A DNA stretch of 60,221 nt from Mesorhizobium sp. LSJC280B00 (GTDB lineage Bacteria; Pseudomonadota; Alphaproteobacteria; Rhizobiales; Rhizobiaceae). A program made the position numbers and the translations under genes. Positions within the stretch are counted from its first letter, which is position 1. Each line of letters begins with the position of its first letter. The DNA lies in the NCBI RefSeq assembly GCF_000502835.1, contig NZ_AYVL01000020.1:1-60221 (forward strand). The letters are read 5' to 3'. Shown in pieces: positions 42,154 to 51,320 of the stretch. Under the pieces are notes generated by a model that worked only from the letters and a program-made list of their open reading frames with translations, did no database searches and had not been told where the DNA came from.

Positions 42154-43446
42154 CTATTTGGCGGCACGCTCCAGGATCGAGACGGCATCGGCCTGCGCGT
42201 TCGCCTGTGCATCCTTGGCCGAGAGCTGCCCATACTGCAACGCCTCGAGCGTCTGCTGGAGCGATTCGCTGAACTCCTGGCCGCCCGGGACGACAGGGAA
42301 GGGCTTGGCGTCGGCAAGCACGCTGACATAGCCGGACAGGAACTCGGAACCAAGCTTGTCCTTGTGGGCTTCGATGTCGGAGGTCCGCGTCGGCAGGATG
42401 CCCATCGACATCAGAATATCCGACATTGCCGATGCGCCGTTCTTGCCGGACTTCGGACTGTTCAGCCATACCAGGAAATCCCATGCCGCTTTTTGTTCGG
42501 CCTGACCGGCATTGGCGTTGACGACGGTCATCCATGAATAGGAGATCGAGTGCGGCTTGTCGCCGCTCGGACCGACCGGGATGGGTGCGGTGGCGATATT
42601 GGAGAACTTGTCGCCCATGCCGCTCTTCAATGCGCTTTCCCACCAGTTGGCCATGATGATCATGCCGGTCTTGCCGGAGACGAAATTGTCTAGGAAGGGG
42701 CCGGTTGTGTTGGCGTCGGCCGTGGCCATCGCCGGATCGCTGGCGCCGGACTTGATCAGGTCCTCGTAAAGCTGGAAAGTCTCACCGGCTTGAGGACTGT
42801 CGAGCATCGGTTTGCCGTCCTTGACCAGCTCGCCGCCATTGGAGACCAGCAGCGAGGCGAAGGGATGGACGACGCCCGCCGCCCAGGAATTGATCATGCC
42901 GAAGCCTTGCTGGCCGGCATCTTTCCTGGTCAGCTTCTGGGCCGCATCCTTCAATTCGGACCAGGTCTTCGGCGCGGCTGTGATGCCTGCCCGTTTGAAC
43001 AGCTCCTTGTTGTAGTTCAGCGCATAGACGTCGATCTCGTTTGGAATGCCGTAAAGCGTGGCGCCAACAGAGGCCGCACTGACGACACCGGCCGGCCACG
43101 CACTCTTGACCTCGCCGGCAACCGCATCGGGGGCCGGCGCGACCAGCTTGTCTCGCGCCAGTTCGGGCAGCCACAAATCATAGATGCCGCCGATCGTCGG
43201 CCCGTCCGAGCTGCCGCCCTGGGAACGCAGTGTCGTCAGGAGATCGCCGAAGGGGACGGCGCGCACGGTGACGGTCACATCCGGATTGCTCTTGGCGTAG
43301 TCCTTGGCCGCGGCGTCCAGCAAAGCGACCGTTTCGGGCGACCAGTGGGTCAGATAGGAGATGTTGACCGATTGGGCCCAACCAACGGTGGGCGAGGCCA
43401 ACAACCCTGCAGCCAGTGCCAGTTTCGAAATCCAAGCCAAAGACAT
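42154..43446 (-). CDS. CUT1 sugar ABC transporter substrate-binding protein
   Basis: The 430-residue extracellular solute-binding protein (family 1) has a signal peptide (SLAWISKLALAAGLLASPTV, cleavage near WAQS). Family features are ISYLTHWSPETVALLDAAAK, YGIPNEIDVYALNYNKELFK, and FVSGKTGMIIMANWWESALK. The ATG at 43446 is preceded by GGAGGG. It is the first gene of the left-hand divergent operon, facing the other binding-protein gene at 43772. The sugar is not predictable from sequence; the genomic neighbours point to an amino sugar or oligosaccharide. Confidence 0.93.
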   Translation of the reverse strand: MSLAWISKLALAAGLLASPTVGWAQSVNISYLTHWSPETVALLDAAAKDYAKSNPDVTVTVRAVPFGDLLTTLRSQGGSSDGPTIGGIYDLWLPELARDKLVAPAPDAVAGEVKSAWPAGVVSAASVGATLYGIPNEIDVYALNYNKELFKRAGITAAPKTWSELKDAAQKLTRKDAGQQGFGMINSWAAGVVHPFASLLVSNGGELVKDGKPMLDSPQAGETFQLYEDLIKSGASDPAMATADANTTGPFLDNFVSGKTGMIIMANWWESALKSGMGDKFSNIATAPIPVGPSGDKPHSISYSWMTVVNANAGQAEQKAAWDFLVWLNSPKSGKNGASAMSDILMSMGILPTRTSDIEAHKDKLGSEFLSGYVSVLADAKPFPVVPGGQEFSESLQQTLEALQYGQLSAKDAQANAQADAVSILERAAK

Positions 43447-43477
43447 CCGACCCTCCGCATAGCCGCACAGCGATGTC

Positions 43478-43489
43478 CATAACGTTATG
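43478..43489. promoter_or_regulatory. Palindrome CATAACGTTATG, candidate operator before the left ABC operon
   Basis: This perfect 12-bp palindrome is 31 bases upstream of the 43446 start, and its flanks read TGTC...ACA. It shares TGTC-N-TTATxxTGACA features with the palindrome at 43678, as if one regulator binds both promoters. The GntR/UTRA protein at 48439 is the obvious candidate. Confidence 0.5.
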
Positions 43490-43677
43490 ACAACGTGAAG
43501 CAACGATGCAAGCGCTATCTTCGTGGAGAGCTCCTGCCGGTGTTGCGGCGTTTTCTTACTACGGTCCACAAGCATGCGAGATTATCTTGTAAAAACAAAG
43601 AGTTATCTGATACAGTTCGAGCTGATTCTCCCCTGCCGGCCGTGCCCGACTTACTGCAAGGCACTTGCGGTCGAGAT

Positions 43678-43697
43678 CATGTCGTTATAATGACATG
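43678..43697. promoter_or_regulatory. Inverted repeat CATGTC-N8-GACATG, candidate operator before the right ABC operon
   Basis: The arms at 43678-43683 and 43692-43697 enclose GTTATAAT. It lies 75 bases before the right-hand binding-protein start. The TTATAATGACA part resembles GTTATGACA of the site at 43478-43492. The rest of the 325-base divergent region (43447-43771) holds no gene. Confidence 0.5.
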
Positions 43698-43771
43698 AGA
43701 AAAGCTTATGACTGCCTCTCGGCTTTTGAACCGCCGTGGGAATGACAATCGACAAGAATGGGAGACTGAGT

Positions 43772-45037
43772 ATGTTTTCAATTCATCGACGCGCCGCACT
43801 CGGCCTGATCGGCGGCTTTGCCGCAGTCTGCACCGGGGTCTTCACCGCACTGCCGGCAAAGGCTGACGATACCGTGACCCTGTGGAGTTGGCGCACCGAG
43901 GACGAGGCTGCGATGCGCCGCATCTTCGACGCCTTCGAGGCCAAGACTCCCGGCATTAAGGTCAACATCCAGTTCACCCCCGACGCCGACTACCAGAACC
44001 GGCTGAGCACGGCGCTGCGTGGCGGCCGCGGGCCTGATATCGCCCAGCTCAAGGCTTACGGCGAACTGCAGCCGTTCATCGAGGGTGGCTATCTCGACGC
44101 GCTCGACGACAGCGTGCCGGAGCTGAAGAGCATGCCCGATAGCGCGCTGGGCGGCGCTCGTGGCCGCGCCGACGGCAAGATCTATGGCGTGCCCTATTCG
44201 GTGCCGATGATGGGTGTCTTCTACAATCAAGACATCTTCGCCGCCCAGGGCATCGAAATCCCCAAGACCTACAGAGATTTCGTCGCCGCCTGCGAGAAGC
44301 TGAAAGGGGCGCGGATAACGCCAATAGCCGCCGGCGGCGCCAACGGCTCCGCCTGGGCGCTGGAGATCGGCGTCGGCGTCGTCGGCCCGACCATCTATGG
44401 CCCGGGCTTCTACGACGAAATGATGAGCGGCAAGGCGACCTTCGAGGATCCGCGCTACGTGGCTGCCCTGAAACGCTATGCCGAGTTGAAACCGTATTTC
44501 TCCGACGGCTTTGCCGGGGTCGATTACACCACCTCGACACAGCAATTCATCGGCGGCAAGGCGGCCATGTTCTTCGGCGGCTCGTTCGAGAACGGCAGCT
44601 TCAAGGCGCAGAACCCGAAGCTGAAATTCTCGATCTTCCCGTTCCCCGCCGATGACCCGGCAACCAAGCTCTACACATCGGCCTTTTCAGACGGCTCCTA
44701 TGGCCTGGTCTCTGAAAGCGCCAACAAGGAGGCGGCGACCAAGGTGCTCAACTTCATGGCCTCGGCCGAGTTCGCGCAGCTCTTCGCCGACGAGTTGGGC
44801 TGGCCGCCGGCCCGCACCGACGTCACCGTCAAAGACCCGGTACTCGCCACGATGATGGAGATGTCGAAGAACTCCACCCCCTATCTGACGCTTGTCGGCT
44901 TCCGCTGGCAGACGCCGACGGCCTCCTCGATCCTGCAGTCCGAGATCATCGACATGGTCGAAGGCAACATCACGCCGCAGAAGCTGGCGGCGGACATGCA
45001 GGCCGCCGTCAGCAGCTGGTTCAAGCCGAAGCAGTAG
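43772..45037 (+). CDS. CUT1 sugar ABC transporter substrate-binding protein (second system)
   Basis: The 421-residue binding protein has an N-terminal export signal (RRAALGLIGGFAAVCTGVFT, cleavage near AKAD). Family 1 features are TVTLWSWRTEDEAAMRRIFD, YGVPYSVPMMGVFYNQDIFA and FIGGKAAMFFGGSFENGSFK. The two arginines at the start of the signal may allow Tat export, but a plain Sec signal is as likely. It differs clearly from the binding protein on the other side, so the two transporters probably handle different or related sugars. GGGAG lies upstream of the ATG. Confidence 0.93.
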   Translation: MFSIHRRAALGLIGGFAAVCTGVFTALPAKADDTVTLWSWRTEDEAAMRRIFDAFEAKTPGIKVNIQFTPDADYQNRLSTALRGGRGPDIAQLKAYGELQPFIEGGYLDALDDSVPELKSMPDSALGGARGRADGKIYGVPYSVPMMGVFYNQDIFAAQGIEIPKTYRDFVAACEKLKGARITPIAAGGANGSAWALEIGVGVVGPTIYGPGFYDEMMSGKATFEDPRYVAALKRYAELKPYFSDGFAGVDYTTSTQQFIGGKAAMFFGGSFENGSFKAQNPKLKFSIFPFPADDPATKLYTSAFSDGSYGLVSESANKEAATKVLNFMASAEFAQLFADELGWPPARTDVTVKDPVLATMMEMSKNSTPYLTLVGFRWQTPTASSILQSEIIDMVEGNITPQKLAADMQAAVSSWFKPKQ

Positions 45038-45064
45038 GCCGTCACACCCTGCGCGAAACAGCAC

Positions 45065-45997
45065 ATGATCACCCGCCGCCGCAAAAGCAGCCTTCAGCGC
45101 ACCCAGCAGCGCATGGCCGTGCTGTTCATCGTGCCGGCGCTGGCCGTTTATGCGCTGTTTGTCCTTTATCCGCTGCTGATGTCGCTGTGGGGCAGCTTCT
45201 TCGTCTGGAGGGGCCTGCGGATGCTGGAGTTCACCGGCCTGTCGAATTTTACCCGCCTGTTCGTTTTCCCGAGCGGTGGGCGGCTCTACGGAGCGCTCTG
45301 GCACAACGTCGCCTGGTTCTTCGGCATCATGCTGTTTCAGAACGGCCTTGGTCTGCTGTTGGCCTGGCTGCTGTTCCTGCGCGCCAAAGGGGCGGCCTTC
45401 TTCCAGTCGGTCTTCTTCTTCCCGGCAGTGCTGAGCCCGGTCATCGTCGGCGCCCTGTGGCGGCTGCTGCTGGCGCCCGGCGGCACCATCGAATGGATGC
45501 TCAACGGCCTTGGCCTGCATCAAGGCAGCCTGACGGTTCTCGGCAACAGCCACACGGCACTCGTGATGCTGATCGCCGTCGACGCCTGGAACTGGATGGG
45601 CCTGCCGGTGCTGATCTACACCGCCGGCCTCAGGCAGATTTCGTCCCAGATATTCGAGGCTGCCAGGCTGGATGGCGCCGGCAGCGGCCGCATGCTGGTC
45701 TCGATTGCCCTGCCTTTGCTGATGCCGGCCGTCGGCACGTTGACGACGCTGTCATTCATCAACACCTTCAACCAGTTCGACATCGTCTATGTCATGCAAG
45801 GCGTGCAGGGCAATCCGAGCTATTCCACAGACACGCTGGTGACCTATTTCTACCGGCTCGCTTTCGGCGCCGAAGGCGCGGTCGGTATCACCGATATAGG
45901 CCTGGCGCTGGCGCTCGGCACGCTGCTGTTCCTGATCCTGAGCATCGGCACGCTTTTGATGTTGCGCTTCTTCGACCGCCGCGCGGTGCAACTGTGA
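45065..45997 (+). CDS. CUT1 sugar ABC transporter permease (MalF-like, second system)
   Basis: The 310-residue permease opens with a basic tail (ITRRRKSSLQRTQQRMAVLF) and six hydrophobic segments. The EAA loop is IFEAARLDGAGSGRMLVSIA. It lies 27 bases after the binding-protein gene and its stop overlaps the GTG start of the next permease (GTGA). It forms the heterodimeric channel with the next gene product in the inner membrane. Confidence 0.93.
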   Translation: MITRRRKSSLQRTQQRMAVLFIVPALAVYALFVLYPLLMSLWGSFFVWRGLRMLEFTGLSNFTRLFVFPSGGRLYGALWHNVAWFFGIMLFQNGLGLLLAWLLFLRAKGAAFFQSVFFFPAVLSPVIVGALWRLLLAPGGTIEWMLNGLGLHQGSLTVLGNSHTALVMLIAVDAWNWMGLPVLIYTAGLRQISSQIFEAARLDGAGSGRMLVSIALPLLMPAVGTLTTLSFINTFNQFDIVYVMQGVQGNPSYSTDTLVTYFYRLAFGAEGAVGITDIGLALALGTLLFLILSIGTLLMLRFFDRRAVQL

Positions 45998-46833
45998 ATA
46001 TGCTCGCCATCCCTCAACAGCTCGCACGGCTGCCCGGCTGGACGGCGCTGGTCCTGTGGACCGCAGCGGTGCTGCTGCCGCTCTATATTCTCGTCGTCTC
46101 CTGTTTCAAGACCACGGCGGAGATCTACGACAACAGGCTCGGCCTGCCGCAAAGCTTTGCCTTCGACAATTTCGTTGCGGCCTGGACGCGCGCCGATCTC
46201 GGCCAGAATTTCATCAACAGCCTGATCGTCACCGCCGGCGCGGTGATCCTGACGATTATCGTGTCGGCAATGGCCGCCTATCCGCTGAGCCGCTATCGGC
46301 TGGGCTGGAACGGCATCATGCTCGGCCTGTTCCTGTCCGGCATCATGCTGCCGATCCGGCTTGCCTCGGTGGAGCTGTTCACGCTGATGCGCAACCTTGG
46401 CCTGCTCGATTCGCTGACCGGCCTGATCCTCGTCTATTCGGCGATCCGCATTCCCTTCGCCGTCTTCATCTTCGCAAACTTCATGCGGGTGCTGCCGTCC
46501 GAGCTCGACGAGGCTGCGCGCATGGACGGGGCCGGCGAGGCGCGCATCCTGTTCCAGATCGTGCTGCCAATGGTGAAGCCGGCCATATCGATCGTCGCCA
46601 TCTTCACCGCTATCGCCGTGTGGAACGACTTCTTCTTCCCGCTGATCTTCATCTTCGACGACCGCTACAAGACTGTTCCGCTGGCGATCAGCGTGTTTGT
46701 CGGCCAGTTCCGCACGGACTGGGGCCTGGTGTTCGCCTCGCTTGCCATCTCCATGGCGCCCATCCTGATCATGTACTGTCTGCTGGCCCGCCAGATTCGC
46801 GAGGGCGTCGGCTCCGGGGGAGGCGCGAAATGA
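45994..46833 (+). CDS. CUT1 sugar ABC transporter permease (MalG-like, second system)
   Basis: The product has 279 residues from the GTG at 45994, or 277 from the ATG at 46000; the GTGA overlap favours the first. It has six hydrophobic segments and the EAA loop LDEAARMDGAGEARILFQIV. Its stop overlaps the next start (ATGA at 46830). As in the left-hand operon, no ATP-binding subunit follows, so an ATPase must be shared from elsewhere in the genome. Confidence 0.93.
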   Translation: MNMLAIPQQLARLPGWTALVLWTAAVLLPLYILVVSCFKTTAEIYDNRLGLPQSFAFDNFVAAWTRADLGQNFINSLIVTAGAVILTIIVSAMAAYPLSRYRLGWNGIMLGLFLSGIMLPIRLASVELFTLMRNLGLLDSLTGLILVYSAIRIPFAVFIFANFMRVLPSELDEAARMDGAGEARILFQIVLPMVKPAISIVAIFTAIAVWNDFFFPLIFIFDDRYKTVPLAISVFVGQFRTDWGLVFASLAISMAPILIMYCLLARQIREGVGSGGGAK

Positions 46834-47570
46834 TCGAGGACAAGGTCTATGCCGCACGCTCGATCCTGGTCGTGGGAGCGCACGCCTTCGATGCCGAGGT
46901 GATTGCCGGTCCGCTGGCGGCGGTTGCGGTCCAAGGCGGTGCCGAAGTCACCTTCCTGCATCTCAGCATGGGCGAGCAGGGCCATCCAAGCCTCGCCCCC
47001 GAGCACTATTTCGTCCAGAAGGAGGAGGAGGCCGCAAAGGCCGCAGCCAGGCTCGGCGTTGCCATGCGCAGTCTCGGGCTGCACGACGCCTTCCTGCCTT
47101 GCGACGACGAGACGGCGCTCAAGGTTTGCGATGTCGTGCGCGAGTTGAAGCCGCAAATCGTCATCACCCACTGGCATGGCAGCTGGCACAAGGACCATCG
47201 CGCCGCGGCCCGACTGACACAGACCGGTATTTTTTTTGCGGCATTGCCGACGCTGAAGCGCGAGCATGGCGCATACACGCCGCAACTGCTGCTGTTCGGC
47301 GAAAACTGGGAGGACGACGAAGGCTTTCGTGCCGAGCATCTCGTCGATGTCAGTGACGGCTTCGACGCCTGGAGCGAGGCGGTGCAGGAATACGAACTTG
47401 CACGTGGCCTGAGCAGTTTCCCCTACGTCGATTATTATAGCGCACTTTATCGGCTGCGCGGCTGCCTGCGCGGCACGCGCTACGCGCAGGGTTTTGTGGC
47501 AGCGTCGCAATCCTGGCATGCCGGCAGCGGGCTGTTCGCGCCGGCTGCCAATCGGAGCCGCTCTCGATGA
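46830..47570 (+). CDS. PIG-L/LmbE-family deacetylase
   Basis: The 246-residue protein has the two zinc motifs of the family: LVVGAHAFDAEVIAGP (AHxxDxE) near the N-terminus and HWHGSWHKDHRAAARL in the middle, with the catalytic Asp in the first. These enzymes remove acetyl groups from N-acetylglucosamine-containing molecules in the cytoplasm. It overlaps both neighbours by four bases. Lying after sugar transporter genes and before a sugar kinase, it probably deacetylates the imported N-acetylated sugar; this is inferred. Confidence 0.9.
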   Translation: MIEDKVYAARSILVVGAHAFDAEVIAGPLAAVAVQGGAEVTFLHLSMGEQGHPSLAPEHYFVQKEEEAAKAAARLGVAMRSLGLHDAFLPCDDETALKVCDVVRELKPQIVITHWHGSWHKDHRAAARLTQTGIFFAALPTLKREHGAYTPQLLLFGENWEDDEGFRAEHLVDVSDGFDAWSEAVQEYELARGLSSFPYVDYYSALYRLRGCLRGTRYAQGFVAASQSWHAGSGLFAPAANRSRSR

Positions 47571-48442
47571 CACGCGTTCTGGCCATCGATCTTGGCGGCA
47601 CCAATTTGCGCGCCGCAATCCATACCGGCGATGTTCGCTGGCTGGAGATGCTGAGCCGCGAGCCTGCGCCGGCAAGCCTTGATGCCTTCGTCGCCCGAAT
47701 CGGTGCCTTGCGCGCCGAGGCCGGTCCGGTCGAGGCACTTGGCCTGGCGGTGCCGGGGCTTGTCGAGGGCTCGATCTGCCGCTGGGTTCCGAACCTGCCC
47801 TATTTCGATGGTGTCGACGTCGCGACCTTGTTTCCTCGTCTGCCTGTTGCCATTGGCAACGATGCGCAGATCGCCATGCTGGCCGAGGCGGTCGAAGGTG
47901 CTGCAACAGGCCTGTCCGATGCCATCCTGCTGGCGATCGGCACCGGCATCGGTTCCGCCGTTCTGGCCAACAACCGCATCGTTGCAGGCGCACGTGGCGG
48001 CGCCTGCTCATTCGGCTGGGCCTGCGCCGACATCGAGGATGAAGGCGAGGACCGCAGCGGCTGGCTGGAGCGCTTCGCTTCCGGGGGGGCGTTCGACGCC
48101 GCGGCGCGCCAGATCGGGGTGGCCAATGGCGGCAGGCTTGTCGAGGCCGCGCGGGCTGGCAACACGGCCGCCCTTGACGCCTTGGAGCTGCCGGCGCGCC
48201 GGCTGGGCACTGCCCTTGCGGGTGCGGTCGCGCTGCTTGACACCCAGGCGGTCCTGATTTCCGGCGGGCTTGCCGATGCGCTGGACGTGGTCGGACCGCC
48301 GCTGCTTGCGGCTTTGCAGCGTCAGCTGCCGCCGCATCTGCGCGATGTCGTGCTGCGGTCCGGCGAATTCGGCTCCCGCGCCGGTCTCGTCGGCGCCTCG
48401 CTGGCCGGTCTCGCCGGAGCACAGTGGAGGCAGATAAGATGA
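47567..48442 (+). CDS. ROK-family sugar kinase
   Basis: The 291-residue protein has the N-terminal phosphate loop VLAIDLGGTNLRAAI and the second, ATP-site loop LLAIGTGIGSAVLANNRI, followed by VAGARGGACSFGW. The typical ROK zinc motif (CGxxGCxE) is not present; the corresponding region reads CADIEDEGEDRSGWLERFAS. A zinc-free ROK kinase, as in some sugar-specific branches, is likely. It phosphorylates a sugar or amino sugar with ATP. The gene overlaps the PIG-L gene and the GntR gene (ATGA at both ends). Confidence 0.85.
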   Translation: MTRVLAIDLGGTNLRAAIHTGDVRWLEMLSREPAPASLDAFVARIGALRAEAGPVEALGLAVPGLVEGSICRWVPNLPYFDGVDVATLFPRLPVAIGNDAQIAMLAEAVEGAATGLSDAILLAIGTGIGSAVLANNRIVAGARGGACSFGWACADIEDEGEDRSGWLERFASGGAFDAAARQIGVANGGRLVEAARAGNTAALDALELPARRLGTALAGAVALLDTQAVLISGGLADALDVVGPPLLAALQRQLPPHLRDVVLRSGEFGSRAGLVGASLAGLAGAQWRQIR

Positions 48443-49209
48443 GCCAAGTCAGCTTCCAGCTGCCCGACCGCCGAAGGCCCGAGCCGCTCTGGTATCAGGT
48501 GGAAGAGGCCATTCGCGCCATCGTCAAGAGTGGCGATTGGGCGACTGGCGACCAGATTCCGGCCGAAGACAGACTGTGCGCCCTGTTCGGGGTGAGCCGC
48601 ATCACGCTGCGCCACGCGCTGCGCAATCTGGAGGAGCACGGGCTGCTCAGGCGCGAACATGGCCGTGGCACCTTCGTGCGCTCCACCACGCTGGTCGCCG
48701 GCACCCGCGAACTCACCAGCTTCACGCAGGAAATGGGCAATATGGGCGTGGTCGCCGGCTCGCGCTTGCTCGACTGCAGCCTGACCACCGCCAATGCCGC
48801 TGCGGCCGGAGCGCTGGAGATCGAGGAGAGCGACCCGGTGGTGCGCATCCGGCGGCTCAGGCTCGGCAACAACGAACCGATCGGTATTCAGACTGCGCAA
48901 CTCTCGGCCGCGCGCGTGCCCGGCTTTCTCGATGCCGGCCTGTTGCAGGGCTCGCTCTACGAAGCGTTGGAACGCCATTATGGCATCGTGCCGGTCGCGG
49001 CGCGCGAAAACTACCGTGTTGGCGCTGTCGGGGCGGCGGATGCCGAGTTGCTCGATCTGCCTGCGGGGAGTCCCGCTTTCGTGGTCGAGCGCATCACCAC
49101 CGACGAGCGTGGCCCATTCGAATTCACCGTCTCGGTCATGCGTGGCGACCGCTACGAAATCCGCTCGACGCTGCGCGCCGGCCGCGCCCCGCCAAACGCA
49201 CGAAGCTGA
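48439..49209 (+). CDS. GntR-family regulator with UTRA domain (HutC type)
   Basis: The 256-residue protein has a GntR winged helix (about 15-80; VSRITLRHALRNLEEHGLLR) and a C-terminal UTRA ligand domain (about 95-245; REHGRGTFVRSTTLVAGTRE at the junction, then SAARVPGFLDAGLLQGSLYE). UTRA regulators bind phosphorylated sugars or amino acids and release operators. Encoded inside the sugar operon and overlapping the kinase gene, it probably represses both divergent operons through the palindromes at 43478 and 43678. The ATG at 48439 is preferred over one at 48424. Confidence 0.9.
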   Translation: MSQVSFQLPDRRRPEPLWYQVEEAIRAIVKSGDWATGDQIPAEDRLCALFGVSRITLRHALRNLEEHGLLRREHGRGTFVRSTTLVAGTRELTSFTQEMGNMGVVAGSRLLDCSLTTANAAAAGALEIEESDPVVRIRRLRLGNNEPIGIQTAQLSAARVPGFLDAGLLQGSLYEALERHYGIVPVAARENYRVGAVGAADAELLDLPAGSPAFVVERITTDERGPFEFTVSVMRGDRYEIRSTLRAGRAPPNARS

Positions 49210-49252
49210 GCCATTACCGAAGCCGACACATAACAATAACAGGAGTACCGAC

Positions 49253-50044
49253 GTGTCCGATCTCTACATACCCCGCCTCGCCGCTCTGATCGAACAGGCC
49301 TCGAAAGCCAATGCCGAAGCCTTTGGCGAGGCGGCCAGCCGCTTTGCCGACACGCTCGAGAGCGGCGGGTTGGTTCATCTTTACGGCTCGGGCCACTCGG
49401 TGTTGCCGGTCCAGGAAGTGTTTCCGCGCTACGGCAGCTATGTCGGCTTCAATCCGCTGACCGACCCGCGTGTCATGTGGCATAACGTGCTCGGCGCCGG
49501 CGGCGTGCGCGAACTTCTGTGGCTGGAGCGGACCGAGAAATACGCCGAGAAATTCCTCGACCACCAGCCGCTGAACAAAGGCGATTCGATCATCATCTTT
49601 GGCCACAGCGGCCGCAATTCGTCCGGCATCGACACCGCGCTTTATGCGAAAAAACGCGGCATCTTCGTCGTTGCGGTGACCAGCAAGAACAATCTCGACA
49701 AGCCGGCGACGCACTCCTCCGGCAAGCGGCTTGCCGACGCCGCCGACCTTGTCATCGACACCTGCTCGCCGATCGAGGATGCCATCGTGCCGGTCGAGGG
49801 CTGGAGCCGGCCGGTCTCCGGCTCGTCGACCGTGCTTGCCATGATCCTGGCGCATGAGCTGATCGCCCGCACCGCCGAGGCGCTTTCGAAACGCGGCATC
49901 GAACTGCCGGTTTTTGCCTCGCCGACAATTGCCGGCGTCACACTGCACGACACCGACGTCATCTATGGCGTCTATCGCGAGAAAATGCTCGAGGCGCAGA
50001 AGAAGCACCTGCCGACGTTCCAGGCGACCATGCGCGGCGAATGA
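49253..50044 (+). CDS. SIS-domain sugar-phosphate isomerase
   Basis: The 263-residue product begins with GTG at 49253, with AGGAG seven bases upstream. It has a single SIS fold: LVHLYGSGHSVLPVQEVFPR for phosphate binding, IIIFGHSGRNSSGIDTALYA, and VPVEGWSRPVSGSSTVLAMI. This resembles the SIS proteins found next to PIG-L and ROK genes, which are probable phosphosugar isomerases or deaminases. It would act after the ROK kinase. No nagA/nagB-type gene is visible, so this gene may replace that step. It ends the operon. Confidence 0.88.
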   Translation: MSDLYIPRLAALIEQASKANAEAFGEAASRFADTLESGGLVHLYGSGHSVLPVQEVFPRYGSYVGFNPLTDPRVMWHNVLGAGGVRELLWLERTEKYAEKFLDHQPLNKGDSIIIFGHSGRNSSGIDTALYAKKRGIFVVAVTSKNNLDKPATHSSGKRLADAADLVIDTCSPIEDAIVPVEGWSRPVSGSSTVLAMILAHELIARTAEALSKRGIELPVFASPTIAGVTLHDTDVIYGVYREKMLEAQKKHLPTFQATMRGE

Positions 50045-50068
50045 CAACCGGGCAGGGCACGCAAAACG

Positions 50069-50755
50069 CTAGGACGTAGACTCATCACCGCGTAGCCAGA
50101 TGCGAGTTGACACGAGTTTCAGGGCAGCAAGGTAGTTTTCTGCCAGCTTGTCATATCGAGTTGCGATGCGACGGAACTGCTTGGCCTTGTTGAAGAAGCG
50201 TTCGACGAGGTTGCGGGCCTTGTAGAGAAAGCGGCTGAAGCACATCGGGTCCTTGCGGTTGGCCTTGGGCGGGATGTTGGCCTATGCCTTTCGCTCGGTG
50301 ACGGCATTGCGCAAGGCGTTGGCATCATAGCCCTTGTCGGCGAGCAGCATGGCGCCCTTGGGCAAATCCGTGATCAAGTCCGCCGCGGAGGCGATGTCAC
50401 TCTTCTGTCCTGCCGTGAGCATCAGCCTGATCGGCCTGCCTTTGGCGTCGACAAGAGCATGGATTTTGGTTGTCAGCCCGCCCTCGGGATCGACCGAGAC
50501 AATGATCTCGAACCCCTTTTTGCCGACGCGCCATGCTGATGGACGCGAACAATGGAGGTATCGATCATCTGCATCGTTGCATCATGGGCTTTGGTGATGC
50601 CATGCATGAGGCGGTCCCACACACCTGCTTTCCGCCATCGAACGAAGCGATTGTAGCAGGTGGTGCGTGGGCCGTATCGCCCCTGGCAGATCGCGCCATG
50701 GCGCACCCGATCGCAGCACCCAGAAGCTGCCGTCTGCCCGCTGTGCCTGGACGGT
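50069..50755 (-). mobile_element. Decayed IS5-family (IS427-group) transposase
   Basis: On the minus strand the transposase can be pieced together from several frames: FWVLRSGAPWRDLP, CYNRFVRWRKAGVWDRLMHG, MIDTSIVRVHQHGA, KIHALVDAKGRPIRLMLTAG, AMLLADKGYDANALRNAV, then NIPPKANRKDPMCFSRFLYK and KQFRRIATRYDKLAENYL up to the stop at 50069. DDE-type residues are recognisable, but frameshifts occur near 50650-50670 and 50505-50520, and a TAG at about 50283. The N-terminal part upstream of 50755 is not IS-like. It is inactive. Terminal inverted repeats are not evident. Confidence 0.85.
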
Positions 50756-50891
50756 GATCGTGCCGAAGAAAACCAGTGCTGCAGCGAACGTTCCTCGCAA
50801 TATTGCGTTTAGCCATGAAAGACGACGATTCGCCCAAAGCATGCAAAAGGGCCCATCGGCTCTCGCGCCGCGATGCAAGGCCAGGAAAGCC

Positions 50892-51320
50892 TTACGCCAG
50901 ATCAGTTTGTGAAAAGTCATTGCCCTTGTAAAGCAGGGCAAGCCGGTGAGCCTTCGCGCAAGCGTAGGCAAAACAATCGCCGAAATTGAGATCGGCTTTG
51001 TGCCCGACTGCTTTGCCGTATTTCATGCTGGCTTCGATCGCCCGGTCGCCGATGTCGCCGGATATCATGATTTCCTTGCCGGCGATCTCGATCAAAAAGG
51101 CGTCGACGGTATCACGGGCTTGCGCCAGCATGTTGGCCGTGGGCTTGGCGTTCTTTTTGATGGCTTCGGCCGACGCTCGCGCGAGACCCTGGACTGCCTC
51201 GAACCGGACGAGCGGGGAGATATACAGCGGCTTGGTCGCGGCCGCGAGCCGCTTTTCCAGTTCTTCCGCGCCAGGTTCCTCGTTCAGGATGGCAACGATC
51301 ACCGAGGCATCGACGAACAT
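50892..51320 (-). CDS. vapC: VapC-type PIN-domain ribonuclease toxin
   Basis: The 142-residue PIN protein starts MFVDASVIVAILNEEPGAEE, with the first catalytic Asp at position 4. The third acidic cluster is ADLNFGDCFAYACAKAH. PIN toxins cut tRNA or rRNA with Mg ions. Its ATG overlaps the stop of the antitoxin gene (TGATG), as usual in vapBC. The family tail LALLYKGNDFSQTDL is intact, so the toxin is probably functional. Confidence 0.92.
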   Translation of the reverse strand: MFVDASVIVAILNEEPGAEELEKRLAAATKPLYISPLVRFEAVQGLARASAEAIKKNAKPTANMLAQARDTVDAFLIEIAGKEIMISGDIGDRAIEASMKYGKAVGHKADLNFGDCFAYACAKAHRLALLYKGNDFSQTDLA

